Shown: positions 1 through 9,482, counted from the first letter of the stretch. The stretch is 64,000 bases of DNA from Actinomadura atramentaria DSM 43919 (GCF_000381885.1 NZ_KB907224.1:1-64000), one strand, 5' to 3'. Notes: generated by a model not told the origin, from the letters alone. Program-made: numbers and translations.

Positions 1-1
1 C

Positions 2-40
2 GGGGGTGGGCCGGGTGCTCTGCCCACCCGGCCCACCCCC
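2..40. terminator. Strong hairpin at left edge
   Basis: Positions 2-17 and 25-40 are perfect reverse complements (16-bp GC stem) around a 7-base loop. No gene is visible in 1-215, so the hairpin probably ends transcription of the leftward glycosyltransferase operon, of a gene left of the window, or both. No U-tract follows, which is normal for actinomycete terminators. Confidence 0.55.
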
Positions 41-129
41 GCAACCCTGCCCGCACCGGCCGCCCCCAACCCCGCACCCAGCCTCGCACCGGCCGCCGCC
101 GGACGCGCCGCCGCGCCCCACGGCAGGTC

Positions 130-217
130 AGGACCCGATCAGGACCCGATCAGGACCCGATCAGGACCCGATCAGGACCCGATCAGGACCCGATCAGGAC
201 CCGATCAGGACCCGATC
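130..217. repeat. Eight tandem copies of an 11-bp repeat
   Basis: The unit AGGACCCGATC is repeated eight times without a mismatch, and the ninth copy decays after a few bases. The array starts inside the stop codon of the leftward GT39 gene (216-218) and fills its 3' untranslated region. A unit of 11 bp is about one helical turn, so GATC sites fall on one face of the DNA. I see no ORF or hairpin in it. Function unknown; it could be replication slippage or a protein-binding array. Confidence 0.95.
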
Positions 218-2333
218 AGGACGCGGTGAGGTCGTACAGGGTCGTGCCCGCGACCGTCCGGGCCGTGAACGACCGCTCCACCCACTCCGCGATCGAGCGG
301 GCCGCGTCGCTGCCGCTGGACGCGCGCCCCGCCGTCCCCGACCCGCCCACGAAGTAGTGGACCCGCCCCGCGGCGACCAGCCGCTTGAACTCCGCCAGCG
401 TCGGAGCCGGGTCCGTGCCGTTGAACCCGCCGACCGCCATCACCGGACGGCCGCTCGCCAACTGGTACCCCGCCGCGTTGTTCGACCCCACCACCGCCGC
501 CGCCCACCGGAACGACGACGCGTCCCGCCGCAGCAGCGCGGTGACCCGCGCGTCCGGCGTCGCCGCCGACAGCAGGCCCCCGCCGAAACCGCCCGGACCG
601 CCCCGCCCGCCGGCACGGCCGCCCTGACCCGCGCCCGCACCGCCGGGCCGCCCGCCCGGCTGAACGCCCGGCTGGACGCCGGGAGGACCGCCGCCGAACG
701 CCGCGCCCGGCCCGCCCCGCTGCCCGCCGCCCGGAGCACCGCCCGGCCCGCCGCCGAAACCGCCCCGGCCGCCCCCGCCCGCGCGCGGCCCGAACCCGCC
801 GAAGCCGCCGCCGGTCGCCGGGCCCGCCGTCACGATCGACCCCGAATGCGGCGTCGCGGCCGTCTGCACCGCGTACGCCACCGGACCCGCCAGGCACGCC
901 ACCGCCGCCAGCGCCGCACCGGCCGCCGCGCCCCACCGCGCCCCGCGACCGGCGCCCGTGCCGCCCGCCGTGCGGGGCAGCGCCACCGCCAGCGCGAGCG
1001 CCGCCGCCGTTCCCGCGACCGCCGTCAGCGGACGCAGCCACGGATGCCACTCCGGCGTCCGGCCCAGCAGCACCCACGCCCACGCCGCCGTCGCCGCGAC
1101 CGCCACCGCCGCCGCCCCGGCCGCGTGCGGGGACCGCCGCCGCTCCCACACCGCCGCGCCGCCGATCCCCACCAGCGCCGCGACCGCCGGGGCCAGCGCC
1201 ACTGTGTAGTACTCGTGGAAGATCCCCCGCATGAGACTGAACACTCCGCCGGTGACCAGCAGCCACCCGCCCCACAGCGCCAGCGCCGCCCGCACCCGGT
1301 CCGTGCGCGACGCGCCCCGCACCGCCCACAGCCCCGCCGCCAGCAGGACCAGCGCCCCCGGGACGAGCCACGACACCTGGCCGCCGACCGCCGGGCCGAA
1401 CATCCGCGCCCACCCCGCGTCCTGGTCGGTGTTGCCCAGCCCGCCGGTCTCCGCGCCGCTCAACCGGCCCAGCCCGTTGTAGCCCAGCGCCAGCTCCAGC
1501 ACGCTGTCGTGCTGCGACCCCCCGATATAGGGGCGCGAACCCGACGGGACGAGCGCGACCGCCGCCACCCACCAGCCCGCCGCGACCACCAGCGCCGCAC
1601 CGCCCGCGACCAGCCGCCCCACCCGGCCCCGCGCCCGCCCCGGCCCCGCCGCCAGGTACACGGCCGCGAACACCGGGACCACCAGGAACGCCTGCAGCAT
1701 CTTCGCCATGAACCCGCAGCCGACCAGCGCACCGCACGCCACCACCCACCGCGCCCGCTCGTCCTCGCACGCCCGCAGCAGCGCGTACGCCGCCGCGACC
1801 AGCAGCAGCACCAGCAGCGCGTCGGGGTTGTCGAAACGGAACATCAGCGCCGCGACCGGCGTCGTCGCCAGCGCCGCGCCCGCCGCCAGCGCGGGCAGGA
1901 CGCTCGCGCGCGTCCCGCCCAGGACCCGCCGCACCGACGCGTACAGCACGCCCACCGACGCGACGCCCATCAGCGCCTGCGGCACCAGCAGACTCCACGG
2001 GTTCACCCCGAACAGCCGCGCCGACAGCGCCATCGGCCACAGCGCCCCCGGCGTCTTGTCGACGGTGATCGCGTTGCCCGCGTCCGACGACCCGAAGAAG
2101 AACGCCGTCCAGTCCTGCGACCCGGCCTGCGCCGCCGCCGCGTAGAACGCGTTCGCCCACCCCGACGCCCCCAGATCCCACAGGTACAGCGCCGCCATCG
2201 CCGCCAGCAGCACCGCCAGCGCCGGACGCGCCCACACCGGGTCCCGCGGCGCGCCCCGCGCCAGCCGCGCCAGCCGCGCGCGGCGCCCGGGGGACGGGCG
2301 GGCCGGGGCGCCGCGCCGCAGCGTCGCCGTCAC
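216..2333 (-). CDS. GT39-family membrane glycosyltransferase (ArnT/YkcB-like), second of a tandem pair
   Basis: A 705-residue polytopic membrane protein expected to transfer a sugar from a polyprenyl-phosphate donor to an extracytoplasmic acceptor. The GT39 hallmarks are present: first helix, an exposed loop with a FFFGSSDAGN...ITVDK motif, and FRFDNPDALLVLLLV. After about ten helices comes a Gly/Pro/Arg-rich linker of roughly 80 residues, then a small C-terminal extracytoplasmic domain (RPVMAVGGFNGTDP). The GTG start overlaps the stop of the upstream paralogue as GTGA. It differs from the paralogue in having DKTPG where that protein has DKPPM, so its acceptor or donor may differ. Acceptor unknown. 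Confidence 0.85.
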   Translation of the reverse strand: MTATLRRGAPARPSPGRRARLARLARGAPRDPVWARPALAVLLAAMAALYLWDLGASGWANAFYAAAAQAGSQDWTAFFFGSSDAGNAITVDKTPGALWPMALSARLFGVNPWSLLVPQALMGVASVGVLYASVRRVLGGTRASVLPALAAGAALATTPVAALMFRFDNPDALLVLLLVAAAYALLRACEDERARWVVACGALVGCGFMAKMLQAFLVVPVFAAVYLAAGPGRARGRVGRLVAGGAALVVAAGWWVAAVALVPSGSRPYIGGSQHDSVLELALGYNGLGRLSGAETGGLGNTDQDAGWARMFGPAVGGQVSWLVPGALVLLAAGLWAVRGASRTDRVRAALALWGGWLLVTGGVFSLMRGIFHEYYTVALAPAVAALVGIGGAAVWERRRSPHAAGAAAVAVAATAAWAWVLLGRTPEWHPWLRPLTAVAGTAAALALAVALPRTAGGTGAGRGARWGAAAGAALAAVACLAGPVAYAVQTAATPHSGSIVTAGPATGGGFGGFGPRAGGGGRGGFGGGPGGAPGGGQRGGPGAAFGGGPPGVQPGVQPGGRPGGAGAGQGGRAGGRGGPGGFGGGLLSAATPDARVTALLRRDASSFRWAAAVVGSNNAAGYQLASGRPVMAVGGFNGTDPAPTLAEFKRLVAAGRVHYFVGGSGTAGRASSGSDAARSIAEWVERSFTARTVAGTTLYDLTAS

Positions 2334-4516
2334 GACGCCCCCAGCCGGTACAGGCCCGCCGACGAACCCGCCGAACCCGAGGAACCGGTGTCCTGGGAGG
2401 TTCCGCCGTACTGCGACGCCGGGACGGCCGTGCCGTGCGCGCGGACCCACGCCGTCACCGCGTCGTTCCCGCCGTCCGGACCGAACCCGCCGCCCAGCAG
2501 CACGAACTTCACCTGCCCCGACGCGACCAGCCCCTGCAGCTTCGCGACCGTCATCGCCGGATCGGAGCCGGTGAACCCGCCCATCGCGATCACCGGACGG
2601 CCCGTCCGCAGGATCACCGACGACGCCGACTGCGCGCTCGACACCGCCACCAGCCACCGCGCCGAACCCTGCTCCCGCTCCAGATACGACACCATCGCCG
2701 AATCCAGGCCGCCGCCGGGACCGCCCCCGAACCCGCCGCGCCCACCACCCGGCCGCATCCCACCGGACGGGACACCACTCGGCGCGTTCCCGGACGCGTT
2801 CCCGGAGGCACCGCCGGAAGCACCGCCCGGCGTCCCGGAGGCACCGCCCGGCATACCGCCGGCCGCGCCACCCGGCGCACCGCCGGGCATGCCGCCCGGC
2901 CCGCCCGGGAACCCGCCGCGCGTTCCGCCGCGCGACGGGCCGCCGCCGGGGAACCCGCCGCCCGACGACGGCCCCGCCAGGGGATTGGTGCCGTTCACCG
3001 GGGACGCCGCCGCCGCGACCGCGTACGCGCCCGGCCCCGCCAGCCCCGCGAACACCGCCGCCGCCAGCGCGCCCGGCACCACGACGTGCCACACGCCCGG
3101 CCGCAGCCCCGGCAGGTACCGGCCCGCCAGCAGACCCAGCACCGCCGCGACGGCGGCGGCCGCGACCGCCCACCGCAGCCACGGGTGCCACTGCGGCGTC
3201 CGCGCCAGCAGCGCGAACGCCCACCCGCCCGTCACCGCGACGCACACCGGCACCGCCCACGCCCACCGCGGCCGCCGGTACAGCGCCGCCAGCAGCGGCA
3301 CGCCCGCCCCGCACAGCGCCGCGACCGCCGGGGCCATCGCCGTCGAGTAGTACGGGTGGAACGTCCCCTCCGCGAAACTGAACACCGCGAAGTGGACCGC
3401 CAGCCACAGCCCCCACAGCAGCAGCGCCGCGCCCCGCAGGTCCCGGCGGGGCCGCCACGCCAGCGCCAGCGCCCCCACCAGCAGCGACAGTGCCGCCAGC
3501 GGCAGCAGCCAGGAGATCTGCCCGCCCAGCACGTCGTTGAACAGCCGGCCCGCGCCCGGCTCCCCGCCGAACCCGCCGCTCTGCCCGCCGCCGCCCGGCC
3601 CGGACCGGCCGAAGATCCGGCCGAGGCCGTTGTAGCCGACGACCAGGTCCCACACCGTCCCGTCCGTGCTGCCCCCGATGAACGGACGCGACCGCGCCGG
3701 GATCGCATCGACCAGCAGCGTCCACCACAGGCTCGACACCGCCAGCACCGCGCCCGCCGCGACCAGGTGCGCCAGCCGCCGCCAGATCCCCGGCCGCGCC
3801 GCCACCAGATACACCGCCGCCAGCGCCGGGACGACCAGGAACGCCTGCAGCATCTTGGTGTTGAACCCGCAGCCGACCAGGAACGCCGCCAGCAGCAGCA
3901 TCCGGACCCGGCCGCCCGCCACCGCGCGCTGCGCCGCCCACGCCGCCCCGACCAGCAGCAGCACCAGCAGCGTGTCGGGGTTGTTGTCCCGGTCGATCGC
4001 GACCGTGATCGGCGTCAGCGTCAGGACCACCGCCGCGGCCAGCGCCGCCGCCGGGCCGAACGCCCGCCGCACCGTCTGGTGCAGGACCGCCACCGACGCC
4101 GTCCCCGCCAGCGCCTGCGGCAGCAGCAGCGACCACGTCGAGAACCCCAGCACCCGCGCGAACAGCCCCTGGACCCACAGCGCCATCGGCGGCTTGTCGA
4201 CCGTGATGAACGACCCCGCGTCCAGCGACCCGAAGAAGAACGCCTTCCAGCTCTGCGTCCCGCTCTTCACCGCCGCCGAATAGTAGGCGTTGGCGTCCCC
4301 GCCGCCCGGCAGATTCCACGTGTACAGGGCGCACGCGACCGCCAGGACCGCCCACAGCGCCGGACGCGACCAGCGCGGATCGTCCGGACCCCCCAGCAGC
4401 AGCCGCCGCACCCGCGACCCTGGGCCCGCGCCCGGACGGCCCACCGAACCCGACCGCGAACCCGACCGCGCCCCCGACCGTGTTCCTGTCAGCGTTCCCG
4501 TCAGCATTCCCGTCAC
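2330..4516 (-). CDS. GT39-family membrane glycosyltransferase (ArnT/YkcB-like), first of a tandem pair
   Basis: A 728-residue paralogue of the next gene with the same plan: basic N-terminus, about ten membrane helices, a long Gly/Ser/Pro linker and a C-terminal domain with RPVIAMGGFTGSDP. The loop motif ITVDKPPMALW and the IDRDNNPDTLLVLL motif are canonical for GT39 enzymes that use undecaprenyl- or decaprenyl-phosphate sugars. The GTG start gives a GTGA overlap with the GT2-GtrA gene upstream, whose product probably makes and flips the lipid-linked sugar donor; an ATG lies three codons downstream. The GT2 plus GT39 pairing resembles Bacillus YkcC/YkcB. Confidence 0.86.
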   Translation of the reverse strand: MTGMLTGTLTGTRSGARSGSRSGSVGRPGAGPGSRVRRLLLGGPDDPRWSRPALWAVLAVACALYTWNLPGGGDANAYYSAAVKSGTQSWKAFFFGSLDAGSFITVDKPPMALWVQGLFARVLGFSTWSLLLPQALAGTASVAVLHQTVRRAFGPAAALAAAVVLTLTPITVAIDRDNNPDTLLVLLLVGAAWAAQRAVAGGRVRMLLLAAFLVGCGFNTKMLQAFLVVPALAAVYLVAARPGIWRRLAHLVAAGAVLAVSSLWWTLLVDAIPARSRPFIGGSTDGTVWDLVVGYNGLGRIFGRSGPGGGGQSGGFGGEPGAGRLFNDVLGGQISWLLPLAALSLLVGALALAWRPRRDLRGAALLLWGLWLAVHFAVFSFAEGTFHPYYSTAMAPAVAALCGAGVPLLAALYRRPRWAWAVPVCVAVTGGWAFALLARTPQWHPWLRWAVAAAAVAAVLGLLAGRYLPGLRPGVWHVVVPGALAAAVFAGLAGPGAYAVAAAASPVNGTNPLAGPSSGGGFPGGGPSRGGTRGGFPGGPGGMPGGAPGGAAGGMPGGASGTPGGASGGASGNASGNAPSGVPSGGMRPGGGRGGFGGGPGGGLDSAMVSYLEREQGSARWLVAVSSAQSASSVILRTGRPVIAMGGFTGSDPAMTVAKLQGLVASGQVKFVLLGGGFGPDGGNDAVTAWVRAHGTAVPASQYGGTSQDTGSSGSAGSSAGLYRLGAS

Positions 4517-5811
4517 GCCATCTCCCCGGTCTCGTCGCCCTCGGTCCGGGCGGCCTCCGCCGCGCGCGGCCGGAAGATCCACACCCGCATCAGCAGGAAC
4601 CGCGCCAGCGTCGCCGCCGCGTTCGCCGCGACCAGCGCCGCGACCTCCACCGCCCGCGGCGCGCCCGGCGCCGCCGCGTGCAGCGCCGCCAGCCCCCCGC
4701 TGCTCAGCGCCAGCCCCAGCAGGAACGCCAGCCCGCCCTGGAGCTGGTGGCGCAGCGCCCCGCCCGGCCCCCGCACCCCGAACGTGAACCGCCGGTTCGC
4801 CGCGGTGTTCCCCACCGCCGTCACCACCAGCGACAGCGCGTTCGCCGCCAGCGGCCCCATCACCAGCCGCAGCAGCACGAACAGCACGAGCTGCGCGGCC
4901 GTGCTCACCGCCCCGATCACCGCGAACGCCGGAAGCTGCCGCGCCATCCCCGCCGGCAGACCCGCCGGAAGCCCCGCCCCCGCGGCGGCGTCGGGCGCGG
5001 CGGGGCGGCGGCGGACCGGGGCGGCGAACCCGCCCGACGCCATCCGCCGCGCCACCCGCGCCATCCCCCGCAGGTCGTCGCGGGCCGTCCGCCACACGTC
5101 CACCCGGCTGTCGGGGTCGTCGACCCAGTCCACCGGGACCTCGTGGATGCGCAGCCCGTTGCGCTCGGCCAGCAGCAGCAGCTCGGTGTCGAAGAACCAC
5201 TCCTGGTCCTCCACGCGCGGCAGCAGCGCCTGCGCGATCTCCGTCCGCGCCGCCTTGAACCCGCACTGCGCGTCGGTGAACCGCGCCGCCAGCGCCGTGC
5301 GCAGCAGCAGGTTGTAGCAGCGGGAGATCACCTCGCGGCGCGGGCCCCGCACCACCGCCGCGCCCCGCGTCAGGCGGCTCCCGATCGCCAGGTCGCTGTG
5401 CCCGGAGATCAGCGGCGCGACCAGCGGCAGGAACGCGTCCAGGTCCGTGGACAGGTCCACGTCCATGTACGCGACGACGTCGGCGTCGCTGGCCCCCCAC
5501 ACGTGCCGCAGCGCCCGGCCCCGGCCCTTGCGCTCCAGCCGCACCGCCCGCACGTGCCGCAGCTCGGCGGTCATCCGCTCCGCCACCCACCAGGTGGCGT
5601 CGGTGCTGGCGTTGTCGGCGATCGTGATCCGGAACGGGTACGGGAACGACCCGTCCAGATAGGCGTGCAGGCGGCGGACGCTGGCCTCCAGCACCCGCTC
5701 CTCGTTGTGGACGGGGACGACGACCTCGACGAGGCGTTCCCGGCGCTCGTGCGCCCGCGGCGGTCCGGGCGGCACGTCCGGCGTGCCGCGCTCGGTGGTC
5801 AGGTGGCTCAT
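4513..5811 (-). CDS. Bifunctional GT2 polyprenyl-phosphate glycosyltransferase with GtrA domain
   Basis: The N-terminal half is a GT-A fold family 2 transferase: VVVPVHNEE near the start, NASTD, the metal-binding MDVDLSTD, and SRLTRGA. It resembles dolichol-phosphate mannosyl/glucosyltransferases that make a lipid-linked sugar on the cytoplasmic face. The C-terminal about 140 residues form four helices of the GtrA type (AVIGAVSTAAQ, NTAANRRFTFG), thought to flip or help translocate the product. Fusion of both in one chain is common in actinomycetes. ATG 5811 (MSHLTT) is preferred; an in-frame ATG lies at 5820. It is first in a three-gene coupled operon and probably supplies the donor for the two GT39 enzymes. 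Confidence 0.87.
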   Translation of the reverse strand: MSHLTTERGTPDVPPGPPRAHERRERLVEVVVPVHNEERVLEASVRRLHAYLDGSFPYPFRITIADNASTDATWWVAERMTAELRHVRAVRLERKGRGRALRHVWGASDADVVAYMDVDLSTDLDAFLPLVAPLISGHSDLAIGSRLTRGAAVVRGPRREVISRCYNLLLRTALAARFTDAQCGFKAARTEIAQALLPRVEDQEWFFDTELLLLAERNGLRIHEVPVDWVDDPDSRVDVWRTARDDLRGMARVARRMASGGFAAPVRRRPAAPDAAAGAGLPAGLPAGMARQLPAFAVIGAVSTAAQLVLFVLLRLVMGPLAANALSLVVTAVGNTAANRRFTFGVRGPGGALRHQLQGGLAFLLGLALSSGGLAALHAAAPGAPRAVEVAALVAANAAATLARFLLMRVWIFRPRAAEAARTEGDETGEMA

Positions 5812-5881
5812 GGGGACCACGCTCGGCGGCCGGTCTGGGCCGCCCCTGAGCCCCGCGTTAACGCCCCATGAGAATCGGGGA

Positions 5882-7384
5882 TCAGGGGGCGGGTTCGGCC
5901 GCCGACCCCGGGAACACCGCCCGCACCAGCGTCCCCCCGCCCTCGGCGCGCTCCAGCGCGACCCGGCCGCCCGCCTCCGCCACCACCCGCGCCACGATCG
6001 ACAGGCCCAGCCCCGACCCCGGCAGGCTCCGCGCCGACGGCGACCGCCAGAACCGCTCGAACACGTGCGGGAGGTCCTCCTCGGGGACGCCCGGGCCCTC
6101 GTCGGCGACGGTCAGCTCACCGCCGTCCAGCCGCACCCGCACCGTCCCGCCCGGCGGCGAGAACTTCACCGCGTTGTCCAGCAGGTTCACCACCGCGCGC
6201 TCCAGCGACGCCGGGTCCCCGCGCACGAACCACGGCTCGGCGGACGCGTCCAGGCGCAGGCCCGGGCCGCGCAGCCGCGCCCGCTCCACCGCCCGCTCCA
6301 CCACCGCGTGCAGCGCGACCGCGCCGCTGGCGGGCTCCCGCTCGGCGGGACGGGCCAGCTCCAGCAGGTCCCCCACCAGGCTCGACAGCTCCAGCATCTG
6401 CGCCTTCACGCTCACCAGCAGCCGGTGCCGCGTCCCCGGCGGCAGCGGGCGGCCCGTCTGCTCCGACCGCAGCAGCAGGTCGATGTTGGTGCGCAGGCTC
6501 GTCAGCGGCGTCCGCAGCTCGTGCCCGGCGTCGGCGATGAGCTGTTGCTGGCGCTCCCGCGACCCCGCCAGCGCCGCCGTCATCGTGTTGAACGACCGGC
6601 TCAGCCGCGCGATCTCGTCCGCGCCGTGCGCGGGGATGCGGGTGTCCAGGTCCTCGGTGCGGGCGATGTGCTCCACCACGTCGGTCAGCTCGTCCACCGG
6701 ACGCAGCGACGCCCGCGCGATCATCAGGCCCGCGCCCGCCGACACCAGCACCCCGAACGCCGACACCGCGATCAGCGCCAGCGCCAGGTCCTTCAACGGG
6801 CGGTCCACCTGGTCCAGGCGGATCGCGTACGACACCGCCGCCCGCGACCCGTCCGACGTCCGCAGCGGCCGCGTCAGGACCCGCACCGCGACCTTCGACC
6901 CGTCCGACGTCACGCCCTCCCCGTCGTGGACGGCCTGGTCGCGGGTGCCCGCAGCGACCCGCCGGTCCGCGGCCGACACCGTCAGCGCGCCCCCGTCGGG
7001 GACCGTGCAGCGCCGCCCGTCCGCGCGGACGAGCTGCAGGACGTCCGAGGGCACCGGCGGCCGCAGCTCCCCGGTCGCCGCCACCGGATCGGCCGAGCAC
7101 TGCTCCAGCCACCGCTGGTACAGCAGCAGGCGGCGCTGGCCGCCGCGCAGCGGACCCCCGTCCTGCCCGCCCGGCTCCGGGCCGCCCCGCGCGTCGGGGT
7201 CGCCCGGCGGGCCGCTGAACGCCCCCAGCCGCCGGTCCAGCTCCCGGTAGAGCTGGTCGCGGACCAGGAACCACGACAGCGTCGCGCACGCCGCCACCGC
7301 CACTGCCACCGCCGTCGCGATCAGCAGCGCCAGCCGGCCCCGCAGCGGCAGCCGCCGCAACCCCATCCGCCCGACCCGCCTCAC
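5882..7384 (-). CDS. Sensor histidine kinase, HAMP type
   Basis: A 500-residue membrane sensor kinase. An N-terminal helix (about residues 14-36) and a second near 215-235 flank an extracytoplasmic domain of about 170 residues with no recognisable ligand fold. HAMP follows (RASLRPVDELTDVV), then HisKA with phospho-acceptor HELRTPLTS, N-box NLLDNAVKFS, G1 DEGPGVPEED and F/G2 box SGLGLSIV. All catalytic boxes are intact. Its start lies 7 bp after the response-regulator stop, so the pair is one operon. It resembles MprB-like envelope-stress kinases. Lying directly upstream of the glycosyltransferase operon on the same strand, it may control it; that is inference. Confidence 0.9.
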   Translation of the reverse strand: MRRVGRMGLRRLPLRGRLALLIATAVAVAVAACATLSWFLVRDQLYRELDRRLGAFSGPPGDPDARGGPEPGGQDGGPLRGGQRRLLLYQRWLEQCSADPVAATGELRPPVPSDVLQLVRADGRRCTVPDGGALTVSAADRRVAAGTRDQAVHDGEGVTSDGSKVAVRVLTRPLRTSDGSRAAVSYAIRLDQVDRPLKDLALALIAVSAFGVLVSAGAGLMIARASLRPVDELTDVVEHIARTEDLDTRIPAHGADEIARLSRSFNTMTAALAGSRERQQQLIADAGHELRTPLTSLRTNIDLLLRSEQTGRPLPPGTRHRLLVSVKAQMLELSSLVGDLLELARPAEREPASGAVALHAVVERAVERARLRGPGLRLDASAEPWFVRGDPASLERAVVNLLDNAVKFSPPGGTVRVRLDGGELTVADEGPGVPEEDLPHVFERFWRSPSARSLPGSGLGLSIVARVVAEAGGRVALERAEGGGTLVRAVFPGSAAEPAP

Positions 7385-7391
7385 CGCGCGC

Positions 7392-8114
7392 TCACGCCCG
7401 CGCGCGCAGCACGTAGCCCACGCCCCGCACCGTGTGGACCAGCCGCGGCAGCCCCCCCGCCTCGGTCTTGCGCCGCAGGTACATCACGTACACGTCCAGC
7501 GAGTTCGACGCGGGCTCGAAATCGAACCCCCACACCGTCTCCAGGATCTGCTCGCGCGTCAGGACCTGCCGGGGATGCGCCAGGAACATCTCCAGCAGCA
7601 TGTACTCGGTCCGCGTCAACCCCAGCGGACGGCCCCCGCGCGTCACCTCCCTGGTGACGGTGTCCATCCGCAGGTCCTCGAACGCCAGGACGTCCCCCGC
7701 CTCCGCCGCCTGCGGCGCCGTCATCGTGCTGCGCCGCAGCAGCGCCCTGATCCGCGCCAGCAGCTCGTCCAGCTCGAACGGCTTCACCAGGTAGTCGTCG
7801 GCGCCCGCGTCCAGGCCCGTCACCCGGTCCCCGACCATGTCCCGCGCCGTCAGCATCAGCACCGGCATCACCTCGCCCTGCGCGCGCAGCCGCCGGCACG
7901 TCGTCAACCCGTCCATCCGCGGCATCAGCACGTCCAGCACGATCAGATCAGGCCGCCGCTGCGCGACCCGCTCCAGCGCCAGCGTCCCGTCGGCGGCCTC
8001 GTCCACCCGGTAGCCCTCGAACTCCAGGCTCCCCGCCAGCGACTCGCGCACCGCGGGCTCGTCGTCCACGACCAGGATCCGCGCCCCGCCCGCGTCCTGC
8101 CCTCCCGCGTCCAT
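7392..8114 (-). CDS. OmpR/PhoB-family response regulator
   Basis: A 240-residue regulator with a receiver domain (acidic pair VDDEPAVRE, phospho-Asp in LDVLMPRMDG, Lys in VKPFELDELL) and a C-terminal winged-helix DNA-binding domain (TRTEYMLLEMFLAHP, VWGFDFEP, DVYVMYLRRKTE, VRGVGYVLR). It is first in the two-component operon and is presumably phosphorylated by the kinase encoded 7 bp downstream. The ATG at 8114 is the only sensible start. Targets cannot be read from the sequence, but the adjacent envelope glycosyltransferase genes are the obvious candidates. Confidence 0.92.
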   Translation of the reverse strand: MDAGGQDAGGARILVVDDEPAVRESLAGSLEFEGYRVDEAADGTLALERVAQRRPDLIVLDVLMPRMDGLTTCRRLRAQGEVMPVLMLTARDMVGDRVTGLDAGADDYLVKPFELDELLARIRALLRRSTMTAPQAAEAGDVLAFEDLRMDTVTREVTRGGRPLGLTRTEYMLLEMFLAHPRQVLTREQILETVWGFDFEPASNSLDVYVMYLRRKTEAGGLPRLVHTVRGVGYVLRARA

Positions 8115-8213
8115 GCACCCACCGTAACCAGCGGGGCCCGCGCGCCCGACGGGACGAGGCGATTCTCATGCGGCTTTCAGGAACTTCTGAGCCGCCCCTC
8201 ACCCTGCGCCGGG

Positions 8214-9482
8214 CTAGGGCTCGGCGGTCGCCGCCGCCCACGCGTCGCCCGCCGGGGAGCCGGCGGGCGGCGCGTCGCCGGACGGGCGGACCGCCGACTC
8301 GAGCCCCGCCCGCGCCGCCGCCACGACCGCGTTCCGCGCCGCGTCCAGCATCAGCCCCCGCAACCGCTCCCGCAGCACCAGCCGCAGCGCCTCGCGCATC
8401 AGCTCCGCCAGCACCGCCTCCACCGCCACCGCCGTCGCGCGCGCCGCCGCCCGGCCCGCCAGGTCCCGCGCCGTCCGCGCCACCGCGCTGCCCGCCACAC
8501 CCCCCGCGATGCCCGCCAGCAGACCGCCCGCCGTCCGCGCCGCGTCGCTGCCCGCCGCGCGCACCACCAGGTCCGCCGCCGGATACGCGCCCGCCGCGTC
8601 CCGCGCCCGCTCCCAGGCCCGCCCGCCCCACACCGACGCCGCGTCGCGGACGGCCTCGCGGGCCGTCTCCCGCACCACCTGCGCGACGACGTCGCCGCCG
8701 ACCTCCAGCACCGCCCGCGCCGCCGCGTCCGCGACCGCGTCCAGCGCCGCGTCCGCGACCTGCCGCGTCGCGGCCCGCACCACCGGGGACGCCGCCACCG
8801 TCCGGCCCGCCTCGTTCACCGCGTCCGACACGGCGTCCGACACCGCGTCCAGCGCCGAGGACGTCGCCGCGCGGGCCAGGGGACTCGCGGCCGCCAGCCG
8901 CGCCGCGCGCCGCACCGCCGTCGTCGTCAGCTCCAGCGCCGTCCCCGTCACCGGGTTGGACCCGGCCGCCGCGCGCGCCTCGGCGACCGCCCGCTCGGCC
9001 GCGGCCACCGCCAGCCGCACCGCCGCCTCGTGCGCGGCGCGCTCCACCGCCCGCATCGCCGGCGTCCCCGCCAGCCGGTCCACCACCCGCTCGGCCGCGC
9101 CGCCCACCGCGCCGCGCGCCAGCTCCCGCGCGGCCCCGACCGCGTTCTCCCCGACCACGTCGCGGGCGATGTCGCGGGCGATGTCGCGGGCCGCCTCGCC
9201 GGCCGCGCCGCGCGCCGGGCCCGTCAGCTCGCCCGCGCGGCGCGCCGCCGCGCCCGCCGCCGGGGCCAGCCCCGCCCACAGCTCCTCCAACCGGTCCGCC
9301 GCCGCCCGGTCCCACCGCGCCGCCAGCTCCCGCACCCCCGGCCACTCGGGACCGGCCGGGGCGTCGGCGGGTCCGTCGATAGGCCCGTCGATGGGCCCGT
9401 CGGCGGGCGGGGTGCGCGGCGCGGGCGCCGCGGGCTCCACCGCCCCGCCCGGCTCCGCCCCGCCCGCGTCCGGGCCGCTCAT
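8214..9482 (-). CDS. Alanine/arginine-rich helical protein of unknown function
   Basis: I do not recognise this 422-residue protein. The first 60 residues are Pro/Gly/Ala-rich with a repeated DGPIDGP stretch. The rest is almost pure Ala/Arg/Val/Glu amphipathic helix without obvious membrane segments. Short internal repeats are visible (ARDIARDIARDVV; DAVSDAVSDAVNEAG), spaced like an 11- or 22-residue apolipoprotein/phasin-type surface-binding helix. The reading frame has strong third-position GC bias and no competing frame looks better. ATG 9482 is chosen because upstream residues are non-coding in character. It is monocistronic and divergent from the GNAT gene. It could bind a lipid or granule surface; no enzyme motif is seen. 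Confidence 0.6.
   Translation of the reverse strand: MSGPDAGGAEPGGAVEPAAPAPRTPPADGPIDGPIDGPADAPAGPEWPGVRELAARWDRAAADRLEELWAGLAPAAGAAARRAGELTGPARGAAGEAARDIARDIARDVVGENAVGAARELARGAVGGAAERVVDRLAGTPAMRAVERAAHEAAVRLAVAAAERAVAEARAAAGSNPVTGTALELTTTAVRRAARLAAASPLARAATSSALDAVSDAVSDAVNEAGRTVAASPVVRAATRQVADAALDAVADAAARAVLEVGGDVVAQVVRETAREAVRDAASVWGGRAWERARDAAGAYPAADLVVRAAGSDAARTAGGLLAGIAGGVAGSAVARTARDLAGRAAARATAVAVEAVLAELMREALRLVLRERLRGLMLDAARNAVVAAARAGLESAVRPSGDAPPAGSPAGDAWAAATAEP

Noticed and set aside
130..217. CRISPR or iteron array
   Set aside because: Units are contiguous 11-mers without spacers, with no cas or replication gene nearby.
6..3350. Very long plus-strand open frame opposite the GT39 genes
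   Set aside because: Proline/arginine-rich low-complexity shadow of the minus-strand membrane proteins, which have clear family motifs.
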